From Bacteroides sp. OF04-15BH (GTDB taxonomy: Bacteria; Bacteroidota; Bacteroidia; Bacteroidales; Bacteroidaceae), in NCBI RefSeq assembly GCF_003477995.1, contig NZ_QUEM01000005.1, positions 63,623 to 127,622 of the forward strand: 64,000 nt of DNA. Reading direction: 5' to 3'. Below, piece after piece: positions 1 to 8,959 of this stretch (positions within the stretch are counted from its first letter, which is position 1; each line of letters opens with the position of its first letter). Under the pieces are notes generated by a model. That model was not told the origin of the DNA and searched no databases. It worked only from the letters and a program-made list of their open reading frames with translations. Made by a program: the position numbers and the translations under genes.

Positions 1-1
1 G

Positions 2-226
2 CTGTGCTGCACCCAAGGCCAGACGCGCGAAGACATTCTGCAAGACATTGCCACGGCACGCCGCCTGTTTGAGTATTTCAGCATCAACATATTCTGCAAC
101 AACTCCACCTCCGTAAAGCGGGATGAAGAACTGGTCCGCTGGTTTGCCCGGGAAGTGTATCCCACCCTTTGCCACGAACCCAAGATTGAAATCCTGATGG
201 AAAATACGGATTTAGGTGTCGGTTAA
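2..226 (+). CDS. C-terminal end of a probable radical SAM protein (5' truncated by window edge)
   Basis: An open frame enters from the left edge and stops with TAA at 224-226, giving 74 residues. The visible part contains a CC pair at the start, the segment FSINIFCNNST, and ends ENTDLGVG. The pattern of a strand ending in NIFCNNST followed by ELVRWFAREVYP recalls the C-terminus of short radical SAM proteins of Bacteroidales, but the CxxxCxxC cluster motif would lie outside the window, so the family is inferred. It is convergent with the gene at 332-2317. Product name is a guess; the coding status is fairly sure because the frame is open to its stop and codon use is normal. Confidence 0.5.
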   Translation: MCCTQGQTREDILQDIATARRLFEYFSINIFCNNSTSVKRDEELVRWFAREVYPTLCHEPKIEILMENTDLGVG

Positions 227-263
227 ATATTGAAAAGTCGAGTTCCCCAAAAACAGACGCTTC

Positions 264-305
264 AAAAAAAGCCCTCAAAACAGTTTGTCGGACTGTTTTG
301 AGGGC
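264..305 (-). terminator. Rho-independent terminator of the NagB/PIG-L gene
   Basis: Perfect 14-bp arms at 271-284 and 292-305 with a 7-nt loop. Read on the minus strand the stem is followed by seven T (264-270), placing it 27 bp beyond the stop of the gene at 332. It also separates the convergent plus-strand gene. Confidence 0.85.
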
Positions 306-331
306 ATTATTATAATCAAAAAACAAATCAA

Positions 332-2317
332 TTAAAGAGGAATATATTCCACAAAGGCCTCCATAGCCTCGTAAGAAGCCAAGCCTAAAGCCTGATACAG
401 TTCGGCTGTTCCGTGGTTACGGTCCTCAGAACGCTGCCAGAACAGACGCTCGTCGTTACCCAGGAACGGTGCACTCTCCATCTGTGAAGCATGACGCAAA
501 ATCGCATTACGCTTAGAGCGCAGCTCTTCCGGACTGATCGGCACCACCATCTCGATGTTTTCAATCTCCCACTCGGCCCAGGCACCGCGATACATCCAGA
601 TGCGGCAATCCTTCAGCCACTCGGCACCATTCTCTTTCTCAATGTCGATGGCAGCAAATACGGCATCGGTACATACACGGTGTGTTCCGTGCGGATCGGC
701 CAGGTCACCGGCAACGAAAATCTGATGCGGCTTCACCTCGCGCAACAGTTTCAACACGATTTCGATATCTGCCTCGCTAATCGGGTTCTTCTGGATTTTT
801 CCGGTTTCATAGAACGGCAAGTCGAGGAAGTGCACACGGTTCAACGGAATACCGCTGTAAGTGCTTGCCAGGCGAGCCTCGCCACGACGGATCAGACCTT
901 TGATGGTCAGGATATCGCGGGTATCAAAGTCGCCCGACTGCTTTTCGTTCAGGAATTTCTTAATCTCGGCATACTTCTCACGGATCACCTCATCCTTGCT
1001 GTCGTTGAACAGCTGGTTGAAGCCGTTGATGAAGTGCAGGAAGCGCATTACCTCTTCATCGCCCACGGCAATGTTTCCGGAAGTCTGATAAGCCACATGC
1101 ACCTCGTGGTTCTGACGCACCAGACGCTGCAAGGTTCCACCCATTGAGATAACGTCGTCATCAGGATGCGGAGAGAAAATCACCACGCGCTTCGGATATG
1201 GGTTGGCACGCTCCGGACGGTAAGTGTCGTCTTCATTAGGTTTTCCACCCGGCCAGCCGGTGATGGTATGCTGCAAATCGTTGAACACACGGATATTCAC
1301 ATCATAAGCCGAACCGTAGAGCGCCAGCAACTCGCTCAGACCGTTCTCGTTATAATCCTTATTGGTGAGCTTCAGAATCGGTTTGCCGGTCACGCCGCAC
1401 AACCACACGATAGCACTTCGGATCAGCTTGTTGTTCCACTCGCAGGAAGTAACCAGCCAAGGACGCTGGATGCGGGTCAGCTTAGCCGCAGAAGTCAGGT
1501 CCAGATAAACGCGGGCCTCACTGTTCATCTGCAGGAAAGAAGCCGGAACTGATTCTGACATCTTCTCTTCTACCGCACGACGCACCACATCGGCCTTTTC
1601 CTCGCCCCAAGCCATCAGGAATACATGGCGGGCAGCCAGAATGGTGGCGATACCCATAGTCAAGGCACAAACCGGCACATGCTCCTTGCTGCCGAATACC
1701 TTTACGGCCTCCTGACGGGAGTTGTTGCCCAACAGCATCAAGCGGGTCTTGGATGATGGCTGTGAGCCGGCCTCATTGAGCAGTACATTACCGCCCTGAC
1801 CGATTCCGAGCAACATGATGTCCAAACCGCCACAGTCCTGCACCGCTTGTTCAAAGGCACGGCATTCGGCCGATACTTCCTGCTGCGGCACGGTTCCGTT
1901 GAGCGCATAGCATTTCTTGTACTCGATCTTGCTCAGGAAAGCATCCTGAATAAAACGGTAGTTGCTTGCTCCGTCGGCCGAAGGCAGCGGATAATATTCA
2001 TAACCGATGAAGAAAATCACATGGGCAAAGCTCAGACCCTCTTCGCGGTTCATGCGCACCAGCTGTGCATATACCTCGGCAGTGGAAGAACCACCGGCCA
2101 GTCCGATGACACAATCCTTTCCCTGCTGTTCTTTCTCCCGTATGATTTTGCTTACCTTTTGTGCCAAAGCCTGGGCACCCTCAGAGGCAGACTCAAAAAT
2201 ATCTGTACGCACGCGCTCGTTTCTGGTCAAAGCCGAACGCTCCAATTCAGATTCCGGCTTGTAATAACGAGTAGGAATCTGATTCAGTTTAATCTGTGAA
2301 CTTAAATTTGTTCTCAT
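332..2317 (-). CDS. nagB: NagB-like / PIG-L (LmbE) deacetylase fusion protein
   Basis: 661 aa, two domains. Residues about 20-290 resemble glucosamine-6-phosphate deaminase (NagB: GGLDIMLLGIG, LNEAGSQ, ALTMGIATIL). Residues about 370-661 are a PIG-L/LmbE N-deacetylase with the zinc motif HPDDD and a later DPHGTH. Databases call such Bacteroides proteins glucosamine-6-phosphate deaminase. However, aligned from memory with E. coli NagB, the catalytic Asp72 falls on Tyr (FIGYEYYPL versus FNMDEYVGL), and Asp141/His143 fall on Gly/Asn (GIGQGGN versus GVGNDGH), with only Glu148 kept. The first domain may therefore bind rather than deaminate sugar phosphate, while the deacetylase site looks intact. 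Cytoplasmic, no signal peptide. Monocistronic: own promoter upstream, terminator downstream. Confidence 0.85.
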   Translation of the reverse strand: MRTNLSSQIKLNQIPTRYYKPESELERSALTRNERVRTDIFESASEGAQALAQKVSKIIREKEQQGKDCVIGLAGGSSTAEVYAQLVRMNREEGLSFAHVIFFIGYEYYPLPSADGASNYRFIQDAFLSKIEYKKCYALNGTVPQQEVSAECRAFEQAVQDCGGLDIMLLGIGQGGNVLLNEAGSQPSSKTRLMLLGNNSRQEAVKVFGSKEHVPVCALTMGIATILAARHVFLMAWGEEKADVVRRAVEEKMSESVPASFLQMNSEARVYLDLTSAAKLTRIQRPWLVTSCEWNNKLIRSAIVWLCGVTGKPILKLTNKDYNENGLSELLALYGSAYDVNIRVFNDLQHTITGWPGGKPNEDDTYRPERANPYPKRVVIFSPHPDDDVISMGGTLQRLVRQNHEVHVAYQTSGNIAVGDEEVMRFLHFINGFNQLFNDSKDEVIREKYAEIKKFLNEKQSGDFDTRDILTIKGLIRRGEARLASTYSGIPLNRVHFLDLPFYETGKIQKNPISEADIEIVLKLLREVKPHQIFVAGDLADPHGTHRVCTDAVFAAIDIEKENGAEWLKDCRIWMYRGAWAEWEIENIEMVVPISPEELRSKRNAILRHASQMESAPFLGNDERLFWQRSEDRNHGTAELYQALGLASYEAMEAFVEYIPL

Positions 2318-2381
2318 AAACCATTATGTTTTTACTGTTTATTAATAAGGTAGTTCAATATGAAATGACATAACCACGAAG

Positions 2382-2413
2382 CAAATATAATACATTCTTG
2401 TAATTATTACAAA
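2382..2413 (-). promoter_or_regulatory. Bacteroidetes-type promoter of the NagB/PIG-L gene
   Basis: On the minus strand TTTG (2413-2410), a 20-nt spacer and TATATTTG (2389-2382) match the -33/-7 consensus TTTG-N19-21-TAnnTTTG. The implied leader is about 60 nt. Confidence 0.7.
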
Positions 2414-2446
2414 GAAATATCACTTTTTTACAAAAGAAAAACACTC

Positions 2447-2506
2447 CCTGCAAAAAAGCAACGGTCCGCCCCTTTTCCAATGTCTTGAAAAAGAAAAACG
2501 GACCGT
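2447..2506 (-). terminator. Terminator of the cstA operon
   Basis: Arms acggtccg (2461-2468) and cggaccgt (2499-2506) flank an inner helix; on the minus strand the stem is followed by TTGCTTTTTTGC. It lies just after the stop of the gene at 2531. Confidence 0.65.
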
Positions 2507-2530
2507 ATCTGTCTGCTATATCTGTTCGAA

Positions 2531-3007
2531 TCAGAAGTAGAAGCCAAGGCCCAGTTTCAGTCCTACTTTGCTGCCGTCGGCAAAATTGTTCAGGCTCATG
2601 TTGTAATATAAGGCCGGCTCCAATGTGATGAATTCATTCAGGAAGAAAGCGTAGCCGATTTCCGGGCACAGCTGCAGGTTGTTGACATTCTTGAGCACAT
2701 GCTCATACTGCAAGCCCAATCCCAGATAAAGGCCGTTTTGCTTGATATAATAGCGGCCGCCTACACCCAGCGACACATTGTCTTCATAGCGTGTATGCGC
2801 ATAACCCAGTTTTCCATAGAGCATCCAGGCGTCTTCCACAAAGATACCTCCGTTCAGATCCATGCCGAAGGTAAATTTCTCATTATTGCTATAAGACAGG
2901 TTCAACCCTGAAAAAGAAGTAGAAAAATAACAGGTGTTCTTCTCAAACTGCGCTTTGGCTCCTACTGCCATCAGCACAAACATCAAACTTAAAAGTAGTT
3001 TCTTCAT
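2531..3007 (-). CDS. Small outer-membrane beta-barrel protein
   Basis: 158 aa with a clear signal peptide (MKKLLLSLMFVLMAVGAKA, cleavage before QF). The mature part alternates polar and hydrophobic residues in short strands (LGVGGRYYI, LYLGLGLQYEHV) and ends with the aromatic C-terminus GLGFYF, typical of an 8-stranded outer-membrane barrel (OmpW/porin_fam type, about 140 residues). It starts 18 bp after the stop of the small membrane gene at 3026, so it is probably the third gene of the cstA operon. Substrate unknown; a passive pore or structural role is the most that can be said. Confidence 0.75.
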   Translation of the reverse strand: MKKLLLSLMFVLMAVGAKAQFEKNTCYFSTSFSGLNLSYSNNEKFTFGMDLNGGIFVEDAWMLYGKLGYAHTRYEDNVSLGVGGRYYIKQNGLYLGLGLQYEHVLKNVNNLQLCPEIGYAFFLNEFITLEPALYYNMSLNNFADGSKVGLKLGLGFYF

Positions 3008-3025
3008 AAGGTAGTTTTTTGGGAA

Positions 3026-3283
3026 TTAATTAGTAATAGGAGTCTTGTCCCCGCCTTTACGCGTGCGATCCATCAGTTCGCGTTCGCGCTCCAGAGCCAT
3101 CTTTTCTTTTTTACGGTAGAGCCACCAAAGAGCCAGAATAATCAGGGCATTCAGAACAATGGCAAAGATAATCGTTCCCGTACCGGCTGTGCTGCGCGGC
3201 AACAGATAGGCATAGATGACGATGGAATACAAGGTAAAGGCCAAAGGTATCCAGGTGGACTTTCTTATTTTGTTCTTTCTCAT
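3026..3283 (-). CDS. Small two-helix inner-membrane protein encoded with cstA
   Basis: 85 aa, two predicted transmembrane helices (residues about 11-30 and 37-57) followed by a charged tail rich in Lys, Arg and Glu. Its ATG overlaps the cstA stop by four bases (ATGA at 3280-3283), so translation is probably coupled. The position suggests an accessory of the CstA transporter, as small subunits accompany CstA-type transporters elsewhere, but no family was recognised. Function unproven. Confidence 0.7.
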   Translation of the reverse strand: MRKNKIRKSTWIPLAFTLYSIVIYAYLLPRSTAGTGTIIFAIVLNALIILALWWLYRKKEKMALERERELMDRTRKGGDKTPITN

Positions 3284-4719
3284 GCTAATTCTTTTTTAAA
3301 ATTGTAATACCAGCGGACAAACAGGACCAGCAGCACGACCGATGCCACCAAGCCTCCGGCAATGCTCCAGAAATAAGGGAGCGAGAAGCCCTCGGGGGCC
3401 ACCAGTATGTAAGAGGTGCACACGGCTGTCATGAAAAGACCGGGGAAGAGCGTGATGTAGAAGTTCTTCCGGTGACGCGCCAGCCACACTGTGATTGTCC
3501 AGAAAGTAAAGATAGACAAAGTTTGATTAAACCACGCAAAATAACGCCACAATATATCAAAATTAATATTCATTAAAACGGCGGCAATGACAAAAAGCGG
3601 CAAAGAGATGACCAGACGGCGCCACAGACTGTCTTGTCGGAATTTCAGAAAATCGGATGCAATGAGGCGGGCACAGCGGAAAGCGGTATCGCCGGAAGTG
3701 ACCGGAGCGGCCACCACTCCCAAGATAGCCAGCACGGCACCGACCGTACCCATCCAGTCGTTGCAGATGAAATTCACGATCAGCGCGGGGTTGGAGTTTC
3801 CTTCGGAGTTGAGCAATGCCTGCAACTGTCCGTAGCCACCGGCATACTTGATGGCAGCGGCCGCCCAGATCATGGCCACGATGCCTTCGGTAATCATCGC
3901 TCCGTAGAACACACGCCGACCGAGTTTCTCGTTCTTGATGCAGCGGGCCATCATGGGACTTTGTGTGGCATGGAAACCGCTCACGGCACCGCAGGCTATC
4001 GTGATGAAAAGCATCGGGAAGATGGGCAGGTTGGCATTGGGATGATGGTTGGTAAAGGCCTCGGTAATCTCGGGCATCCAGTTGTCGTGGGTAAACAGTC
4101 CGTAGAGCACACCCACCGCCATGATGAGCAGCGCGCCGCCAAACACCGGATAAATGCGTCCAATGAGCGCGTCAATCGGCAACAGGGTGGCCAGAATATA
4201 ATAAATGAAAATCACGACACTCCAGAAAGTGGCGCTTCCCCAGAATCCCCAGGTGGGTGTCATCGAAGCCAGCAGTCCGGCGGGTGTGGTCACAAAGACA
4301 GTGCCCACCAGAATCATCAGCACCAGCGAAAAGGCGCGCATCACCTGACGCACTCCGCCTCCCAGTTCGTCGCCCACAATTTCGGGTAGACTCATGCCGG
4401 CCTTGCGTATGGAAATCATGCCGGAGAAATAATCGTGCACCGCACCGCCGAAAATACAGCCCAGCACAATCCACAGATAGGCGGCGGGACCGAACAGAAT
4501 GCCCATGATCGCACCGAAGATGGGACCGGTACCGGCAATATTCAGAAACTGGATGAGATAGACTTTCCAGGTGGGCATCGGAATGTAGTCCACTCCGTCC
4601 TGGTGCGTATAACAGGGAGTCTTACGCGTGGGATCGGCTCCAAACACGCGCTCCACAAAGGAGCCATAGATTAAATAGCCCAAAACCAGGGCACATAACG
4701 CTATTACAAAGGTTGTCAT
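3280..4719 (-). CDS. cstA: Carbon starvation protein CstA family transporter
   Basis: 479 aa polytopic inner-membrane protein. Diagnostic CstA segments are present: NIAGTGPIFGAIMGILFGP, GGAVHDYFSGM, HATQSPMMARC and APVTSGDTAFRCAR. The family imports peptides or pyruvate during carbon limitation. The protein is shorter than the roughly 700-residue E. coli CstA and belongs to the short form common in Bacteroidales. The start was set at the ATG at 4719, which begins MTTFVIALC; the longer reading from 4755 adds twelve residues that run through the promoter. It is first in an operon with an 85-aa membrane protein and an outer-membrane barrel. Confidence 0.92.
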   Translation of the reverse strand: MTTFVIALCALVLGYLIYGSFVERVFGADPTRKTPCYTHQDGVDYIPMPTWKVYLIQFLNIAGTGPIFGAIMGILFGPAAYLWIVLGCIFGGAVHDYFSGMISIRKAGMSLPEIVGDELGGGVRQVMRAFSLVLMILVGTVFVTTPAGLLASMTPTWGFWGSATFWSVVIFIYYILATLLPIDALIGRIYPVFGGALLIMAVGVLYGLFTHDNWMPEITEAFTNHHPNANLPIFPMLFITIACGAVSGFHATQSPMMARCIKNEKLGRRVFYGAMITEGIVAMIWAAAAIKYAGGYGQLQALLNSEGNSNPALIVNFICNDWMGTVGAVLAILGVVAAPVTSGDTAFRCARLIASDFLKFRQDSLWRRLVISLPLFVIAAVLMNINFDILWRYFAWFNQTLSIFTFWTITVWLARHRKNFYITLFPGLFMTAVCTSYILVAPEGFSLPYFWSIAGGLVASVVLLVLFVRWYYNFKKELA

Positions 4720-4743
4720 GATAAATTGTTTATTTGTTCCCTG

Positions 4744-4751
4744 CAAATGTA
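4744..4751 (-). promoter_or_regulatory. -7 box of the cstA operon
   Basis: TACATTTG on the minus strand matches TAnnTTTG, 24 bp before the chosen cstA ATG. No convincing -33 box. Confidence 0.5.
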
Positions 4752-4815
4752 ACAAATTTAAGGATTATTAGAGAGTGGAATTAAAAAAAACTTTTCCAAC
4801 CTTTCCAGAATATCT

Positions 4816-4823
4816 TACCTTTG
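4816..4823 (+). promoter_or_regulatory. -7 box of the glycosidase gene
   Basis: TACCTTTG matches TAnnTTTG and lies 31 bp before the ATG at 4855. The divergent cstA promoter is only about 65 bp away. Confidence 0.55.
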
Positions 4824-4854
4824 TAGTTGCTATTGATAAAACGAACTGGAAACT

Positions 4855-6591
4855 ATGAAATTGAAATCCCTATTCTGTCTATTCTGGGTATTCTTATGCG
4901 GCATCCCGGCGCTGGCTGCGGATTATGTGGGTCCTGTAGAGGCTCCGAAACGCGAGAGCCGCGCCGTGTGGCTCACCACACTGAGCGGTCTGGACTGGCC
5001 GAAAACCAAAGCTACCGACGAGGCATCGCGCCGGAAACAGCAGCAGGAGCTGTACGACATTCTGGACAGCCTGAAAAAAATACGTATCAACACGGTGTTA
5101 CTGCAAACCCGTGTGCGGGGTACCATGATCTACCCCTCGGCCATCGAACCGTGGGACGGCTGCATGAGCGGCACCGTAGGGCGCGATCCGGGCTACGACC
5201 CGCTGGCCTTTGCCATCGAAGCCTGCCACGAACGAGGCATGGAGCTGCACGCCTGGATGGTGACCATCCCGTGCTTCAAGACCTCGGCCGCCAAGGCTAT
5301 GGGCAGCAAATCCGTGCTGAAAAAGCACCCGTCGCTCTGCAAGAAGCACAACGACACGTGGTATCTCGACCCCGGCATGCCGGGCACAGCCGACTATCTG
5401 AGTTCGCTGTGCGAAGAGATTGTCCGCAATTATGATGTAGACGGAATCCACTTTGACTACATACGCTATCCCGAGAACGCACGCAATTTTCCCGACCAGG
5501 CCACTTATCGCAAATATGGCAAGGGAAAGGACAAGGCCATCTGGCGCCGCGACAACATCACCCGCTGCGTGGAACGGATGTACCGCACCATAAAAAACCT
5601 CAAGCCGTGGGTCAAGGTGAGCAGCTCGCCCATCGGCAAATATCGTGACCTGACCCGCTTCTCGTCTTACGGCTGGAATGCCTACGATGCCGTGTATCAG
5701 GACGCCCAGAAATGGATGAAAGAAGGAATCCACGACATGCTCTTCCCGATGATGTATTTTCAGGGCAACCACTTCTACCCCTTTGCGGCCGACTGGAAAG
5801 AAGATTCGGGCGGCAAACCGGTGGTGCCGGGACTGGGCATCTACTTCCTGAGCGAACGCGAAAAGAACTGGGATCTGGAAGTGATTGAACGCGAACTGCA
5901 GTTCATCCGCAAGGAACAGATTCCGGGACAGGCCTACTTCCGCGCCGACTTCCTGCTGGACAACGTGAAAGGACTGTATGACTACCTGAAGACGTTCTAT
6001 TATCCGTATCCGGCTCTGACTCCGGTGTGCAACAGTTGCGACTCCGTAGCTCCGTCTGCTCCGGGAAATCCGCAAATCAGCATGTCGCAATATCATGCCT
6101 CCGTGTCGTGGAACCGTTCCTATGATGCCGTGAACGGACATGATGTGCGCTACAATATCTACGCCTCACGCACGTTTCCGGTGGATGTGACGCAGGCACA
6201 CAATCTGATCCGCACCGCCATGCGCGACACGGTATTCGAATTCAATCCGATGTTCGTGGGGCTCTACGGTTATCATTTTGCCATCACCGCCACCGACCGC
6301 TCGGGCAACGAAAGTGTGGCAGCCATTCTTCGGAATCCTTCGGCCGCTCCCGTATGCACTACCCCACAGACACACGGAAAGGTCATTCTGGATCAAGACG
6401 GAATGACTCTGAAACTGCCCGAAAGCGAAGCGGAATTTTTCATGATTCAGGATATGCAGGGCAGAGTGCTGCATACGGTGCCTTATCAGAAACAATATCG
6501 CACGGACGGACTGAAGAAGGGAGTGTACCAGGTACGCACGCTGGAAAAGAAAGGCTTTTCGCGCACACTGGGCTCCTTTATCAAACCTTAA
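4855..6591 (+). CDS. Secreted GHL10-type glycoside hydrolase (DUF187/YngK family)
   Basis: 578 aa. A signal peptide (residues 1-21, ending ALA) is followed by a GHL10/DUF187 TIM-barrel domain (about 30-370) with the family hallmarks RAVWLTTLSGLDWP, VDGIHFDYIRYP and FPMMYFQ. The region about 395-500 looks like a fibronectin type III module (SAPGNPQISM... DRSGNES), and the C-terminal 70 residues resemble a short beta-sandwich sorting-like module (GRVLHTVPY...GVYQVRTL). The likely role is hydrolysis of a glycan or peptidoglycan-derived substrate at the cell surface or periplasm; the substrate cannot be read from sequence. Monocistronic, with a -7 box upstream and a strong terminator downstream. 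Confidence 0.85.
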   Translation: MKLKSLFCLFWVFLCGIPALAADYVGPVEAPKRESRAVWLTTLSGLDWPKTKATDEASRRKQQQELYDILDSLKKIRINTVLLQTRVRGTMIYPSAIEPWDGCMSGTVGRDPGYDPLAFAIEACHERGMELHAWMVTIPCFKTSAAKAMGSKSVLKKHPSLCKKHNDTWYLDPGMPGTADYLSSLCEEIVRNYDVDGIHFDYIRYPENARNFPDQATYRKYGKGKDKAIWRRDNITRCVERMYRTIKNLKPWVKVSSSPIGKYRDLTRFSSYGWNAYDAVYQDAQKWMKEGIHDMLFPMMYFQGNHFYPFAADWKEDSGGKPVVPGLGIYFLSEREKNWDLEVIERELQFIRKEQIPGQAYFRADFLLDNVKGLYDYLKTFYYPYPALTPVCNSCDSVAPSAPGNPQISMSQYHASVSWNRSYDAVNGHDVRYNIYASRTFPVDVTQAHNLIRTAMRDTVFEFNPMFVGLYGYHFAITATDRSGNESVAAILRNPSAAPVCTTPQTHGKVILDQDGMTLKLPESEAEFFMIQDMQGRVLHTVPYQKQYRTDGLKKGVYQVRTLEKKGFSRTLGSFIKP

Positions 6592-6631
6592 TGAGGCCGA
6601 ATCTTACAAAAAATATTTCCCATCATATCTA

Positions 6632-6682
6632 TCCCCTGCTCCAAAAAACAAGGTTTCCCTTGCCCGGAGCAGGGGATTTTTT
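6632..6682 (+). terminator. Terminator of the GHL10 gene
   Basis: Arms tcccctgctcc (6632-6642) and ggagcagggga (6666-6676) followed by six T. Confidence 0.85.
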
Positions 6683-7267
6683 ATGTAACAAAAAGTAAGT
6701 TGCTGACAAACTGTCAAAATCAGTCGGTTCAGATTTGCGTTTTTGTATCCGTATTCCGGGTTATCCGGAAAAAACTGAATCTCAGAGGTCAGATTTCTTA
6801 TTATCATCAAGATATTCAAAGCATTATCCCGTTTTTCTCTGTTCTTTAAGAACTCCCATACAGACAAAAAAGACGGTTTTTCCTCTCCCTTTTGAAGCCT
6901 TTTTAAAAACATTCTGAACGTTTCTGCACTTCACGGTGTTGATTTTGGCAAAACACCGTGGTGCTTTTTGCTGCCCACCATGCGAATCCTTTTCCTTCCA
7001 CTCGAAAAAAACTGTATAAAAACAGTATATATGCATTCATTATTCAGAATTGATGTGAATATTTATGCAAAGATTATCCGGAATGCCTCCAAACAAACTA
7101 AGCACATGTAAGTAAAAATCATTTTCTACTATCAAAATGAAACCCGTTCATATCCCCAACAAATCTTTAACATTTTAAAGAAAATCAAGAAATCAGATAC
7201 TCAAAAAACAAGAATTTTACAAAAATACAACAATATTGTTTTTATTTACAATATAAATCTTTCTCTA
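6683..7267. other. Long AT-rich intergenic stretch with one hairpin
   Basis: No supportable gene in either strand; the short ORFs here have no family resemblance. A 9-bp inverted repeat (cacggtgtt 6932-6940, aacaccgtg 6952-6960), followed by gtgcttttt, could end a small RNA read rightwards. The last 200 bases are very A+T rich and lead to the promoter of the LamG gene. Confidence 0.4.
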
Positions 7268-7275
7268 TATCTTTG
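7268..7275 (+). promoter_or_regulatory. -7 box of the LamG lipoprotein gene
   Basis: TATCTTTG matches TAnnTTTG. It would give a leader of about 155 nt before the ATG at 7434, unusually long for this window, leaving room for leader-based control. Confidence 0.5.
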
Positions 7276-7433
7276 CGAAAAATAAGACTAGTCGACCTAA
7301 ACTTATTTAATAATAACCCAATTACTAAATTATCCCAAGCAACAAAGATTACAAAAGATAATTACACCAAACGTCTTATTGGATTTTATCTGTAAAGTAA
7401 ATCATTATAACAATTTTATAAAATCTTACGATT

Positions 7434-8867
7434 ATGAGAAAGAGCCTATTATTAACAGCTTTATGCATCACCGGAACAATGATGCTGACTTCTTGCGAAC
7501 AAATCAAGGATTTTTTTGAGGAAGAAGATGGAGGTAGTACTGAGAAAGTGGACCTCAATTATGGTTTGGATGCCGACTTTGCTTTTGAAGGCAGTTTTCA
7601 GAATTCTGTTGCCAACGGAGTAACCATAGCCAATTCCAACGATGTTAGTTTCGTGGAGGGAACCAAGAAAGATACAAAAGGTATCAAATTCAACCGTGAA
7701 AAGAATTCTCAGCTGAACATCAGCAAAGCACTGATTGGTGGAGAAGATTGGACTATTTCTTTCTGGGGAAAAGATTTATATGACGGAAGTATCTTCCATG
7801 CAGAAACAGCTAGTGGAGAACAAATTATGTCTTTGTCAGCTAATGAAGGTAAACTACGATTTGCAGATTCAAGACAGAATAACAATAATTCCGTATATTT
7901 CTGGGGCTTATCAAGTTTCAATTCCTCTTTCATCAATGATAGTCAATGGCATCATATCTTATTGACAGTAACCTATGATTCTATTGATGAAAGAAGAAAA
8001 GTAAATCTCTATATCGACAATCAGTATCAGGACCAGAAAACTTTCACATATAATACAGATGGTGTGAAATTAACATTTGGTGGTGAAATGAAACATTCTG
8101 TAAACGCCACCAATATGTCTATCGACAATTTAAGAATCTACAGTTCTCGTGCTATCAATAAGAAAGAAATTGCGGCACTTTATGAAAAAGACAAACCTAA
8201 TTATGTAGCAGAAGTTCCTTCATTCGTTGTGCCACAGAGCTTGTACACTTATTATACCTTCGATAATAATCTGAATGACATTACCGAAAATAAGATTAAC
8301 GGATTCTTCTCTGGTACTCCGGTTTATGCTTCTGGAGTATACGGTCAGGGAAGTGCTCTGAAAATAGAAGCTAATAATTCATCTAAAATGATTGTAACCA
8401 AATCCTTGAATGGAACACGAAAATGGAGTATCTGTTTCTGGACCAAGGATATAACGGATGGACACATTCTTTCCATGTATGATAAAAATGCATCTACAAT
8501 GGTTTCATTATCAAAGAAAGGTTATGAATTAAAATTTGCAACAGGAACTCATAACAATAACAATCCCGTATACTTTGAAGGTTTCCCCACATTCAGCATT
8601 CCGGAATTAAATGACAATCAGTGGCATCATATTGCCATTACTTGTGATTATACAGAAAATAAAGCCAGACTTTATGTTGATGGTGTGGCTATTGATATAA
8701 TATCAGAAACTACTTCCAATGATATCGGTAGCAAATTCGTTCTCGGCGGTGCCTGCGAAAAACCGGCATTGGATGCTGCCAGCTTCACAATTGACAACCT
8801 GCGTGTTTACGACACTCGCCTGTTAAGCGCCGAAGAGATTCAGGCATTGTATCAGGCTGGTGAATAA
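7434..8867 (+). CDS. Lipoprotein with two tandem LamG/concanavalin-like domains
   Basis: 477 aa. A lipoprotein signal (MRKSLLLTALCITG...LTSC, lipid on Cys21) is followed by an acidic linker EEEDGG and two homologous laminin-G-like domains, about residues 40-250 and 260-475. The repeats share blocks: DGSIFHAE/DGHILSMY, NNNNSVYFWGLSSF/NNNNPVYFEGFPTF, QWHHI, and the C-terminal SIDNLRIYSSR/TIDNLRVYDTR. Such domains bind carbohydrate or protein at the surface; no catalytic motif is seen. The gene is more AT-rich than its neighbours and stands alone between two terminators. Ligand unknown. Confidence 0.85.
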   Translation: MRKSLLLTALCITGTMMLTSCEQIKDFFEEEDGGSTEKVDLNYGLDADFAFEGSFQNSVANGVTIANSNDVSFVEGTKKDTKGIKFNREKNSQLNISKALIGGEDWTISFWGKDLYDGSIFHAETASGEQIMSLSANEGKLRFADSRQNNNNSVYFWGLSSFNSSFINDSQWHHILLTVTYDSIDERRKVNLYIDNQYQDQKTFTYNTDGVKLTFGGEMKHSVNATNMSIDNLRIYSSRAINKKEIAALYEKDKPNYVAEVPSFVVPQSLYTYYTFDNNLNDITENKINGFFSGTPVYASGVYGQGSALKIEANNSSKMIVTKSLNGTRKWSICFWTKDITDGHILSMYDKNASTMVSLSKKGYELKFATGTHNNNNPVYFEGFPTFSIPELNDNQWHHIAITCDYTENKARLYVDGVAIDIISETTSNDIGSKFVLGGACEKPALDAASFTIDNLRVYDTRLLSAEEIQALYQAGE

Positions 8868-8905
8868 GAAAGATATCAAGCACTGACTAGCTAAACCTTA
8901 GCAAA

Positions 8906-8939
8906 TCTCCCCCACTACCGGATTCGGTAATGGGGGAGA
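8906..8939. terminator. Bidirectional terminator between convergent genes
   Basis: Near-perfect 15-bp arms (8906-8920 and 8925-8939) with a 4-nt loop between the LamG gene and the convergent MATE gene; the flanking T runs are short on both sides. Confidence 0.65.
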
Positions 8940-8959
8940 ATCTTTATCAATATATCGCA

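Noticed and set aside
6604..6912. 102-codon minus-strand ORF
   Set aside because: Overlaps the GHL10 terminator and has no recognisable features.
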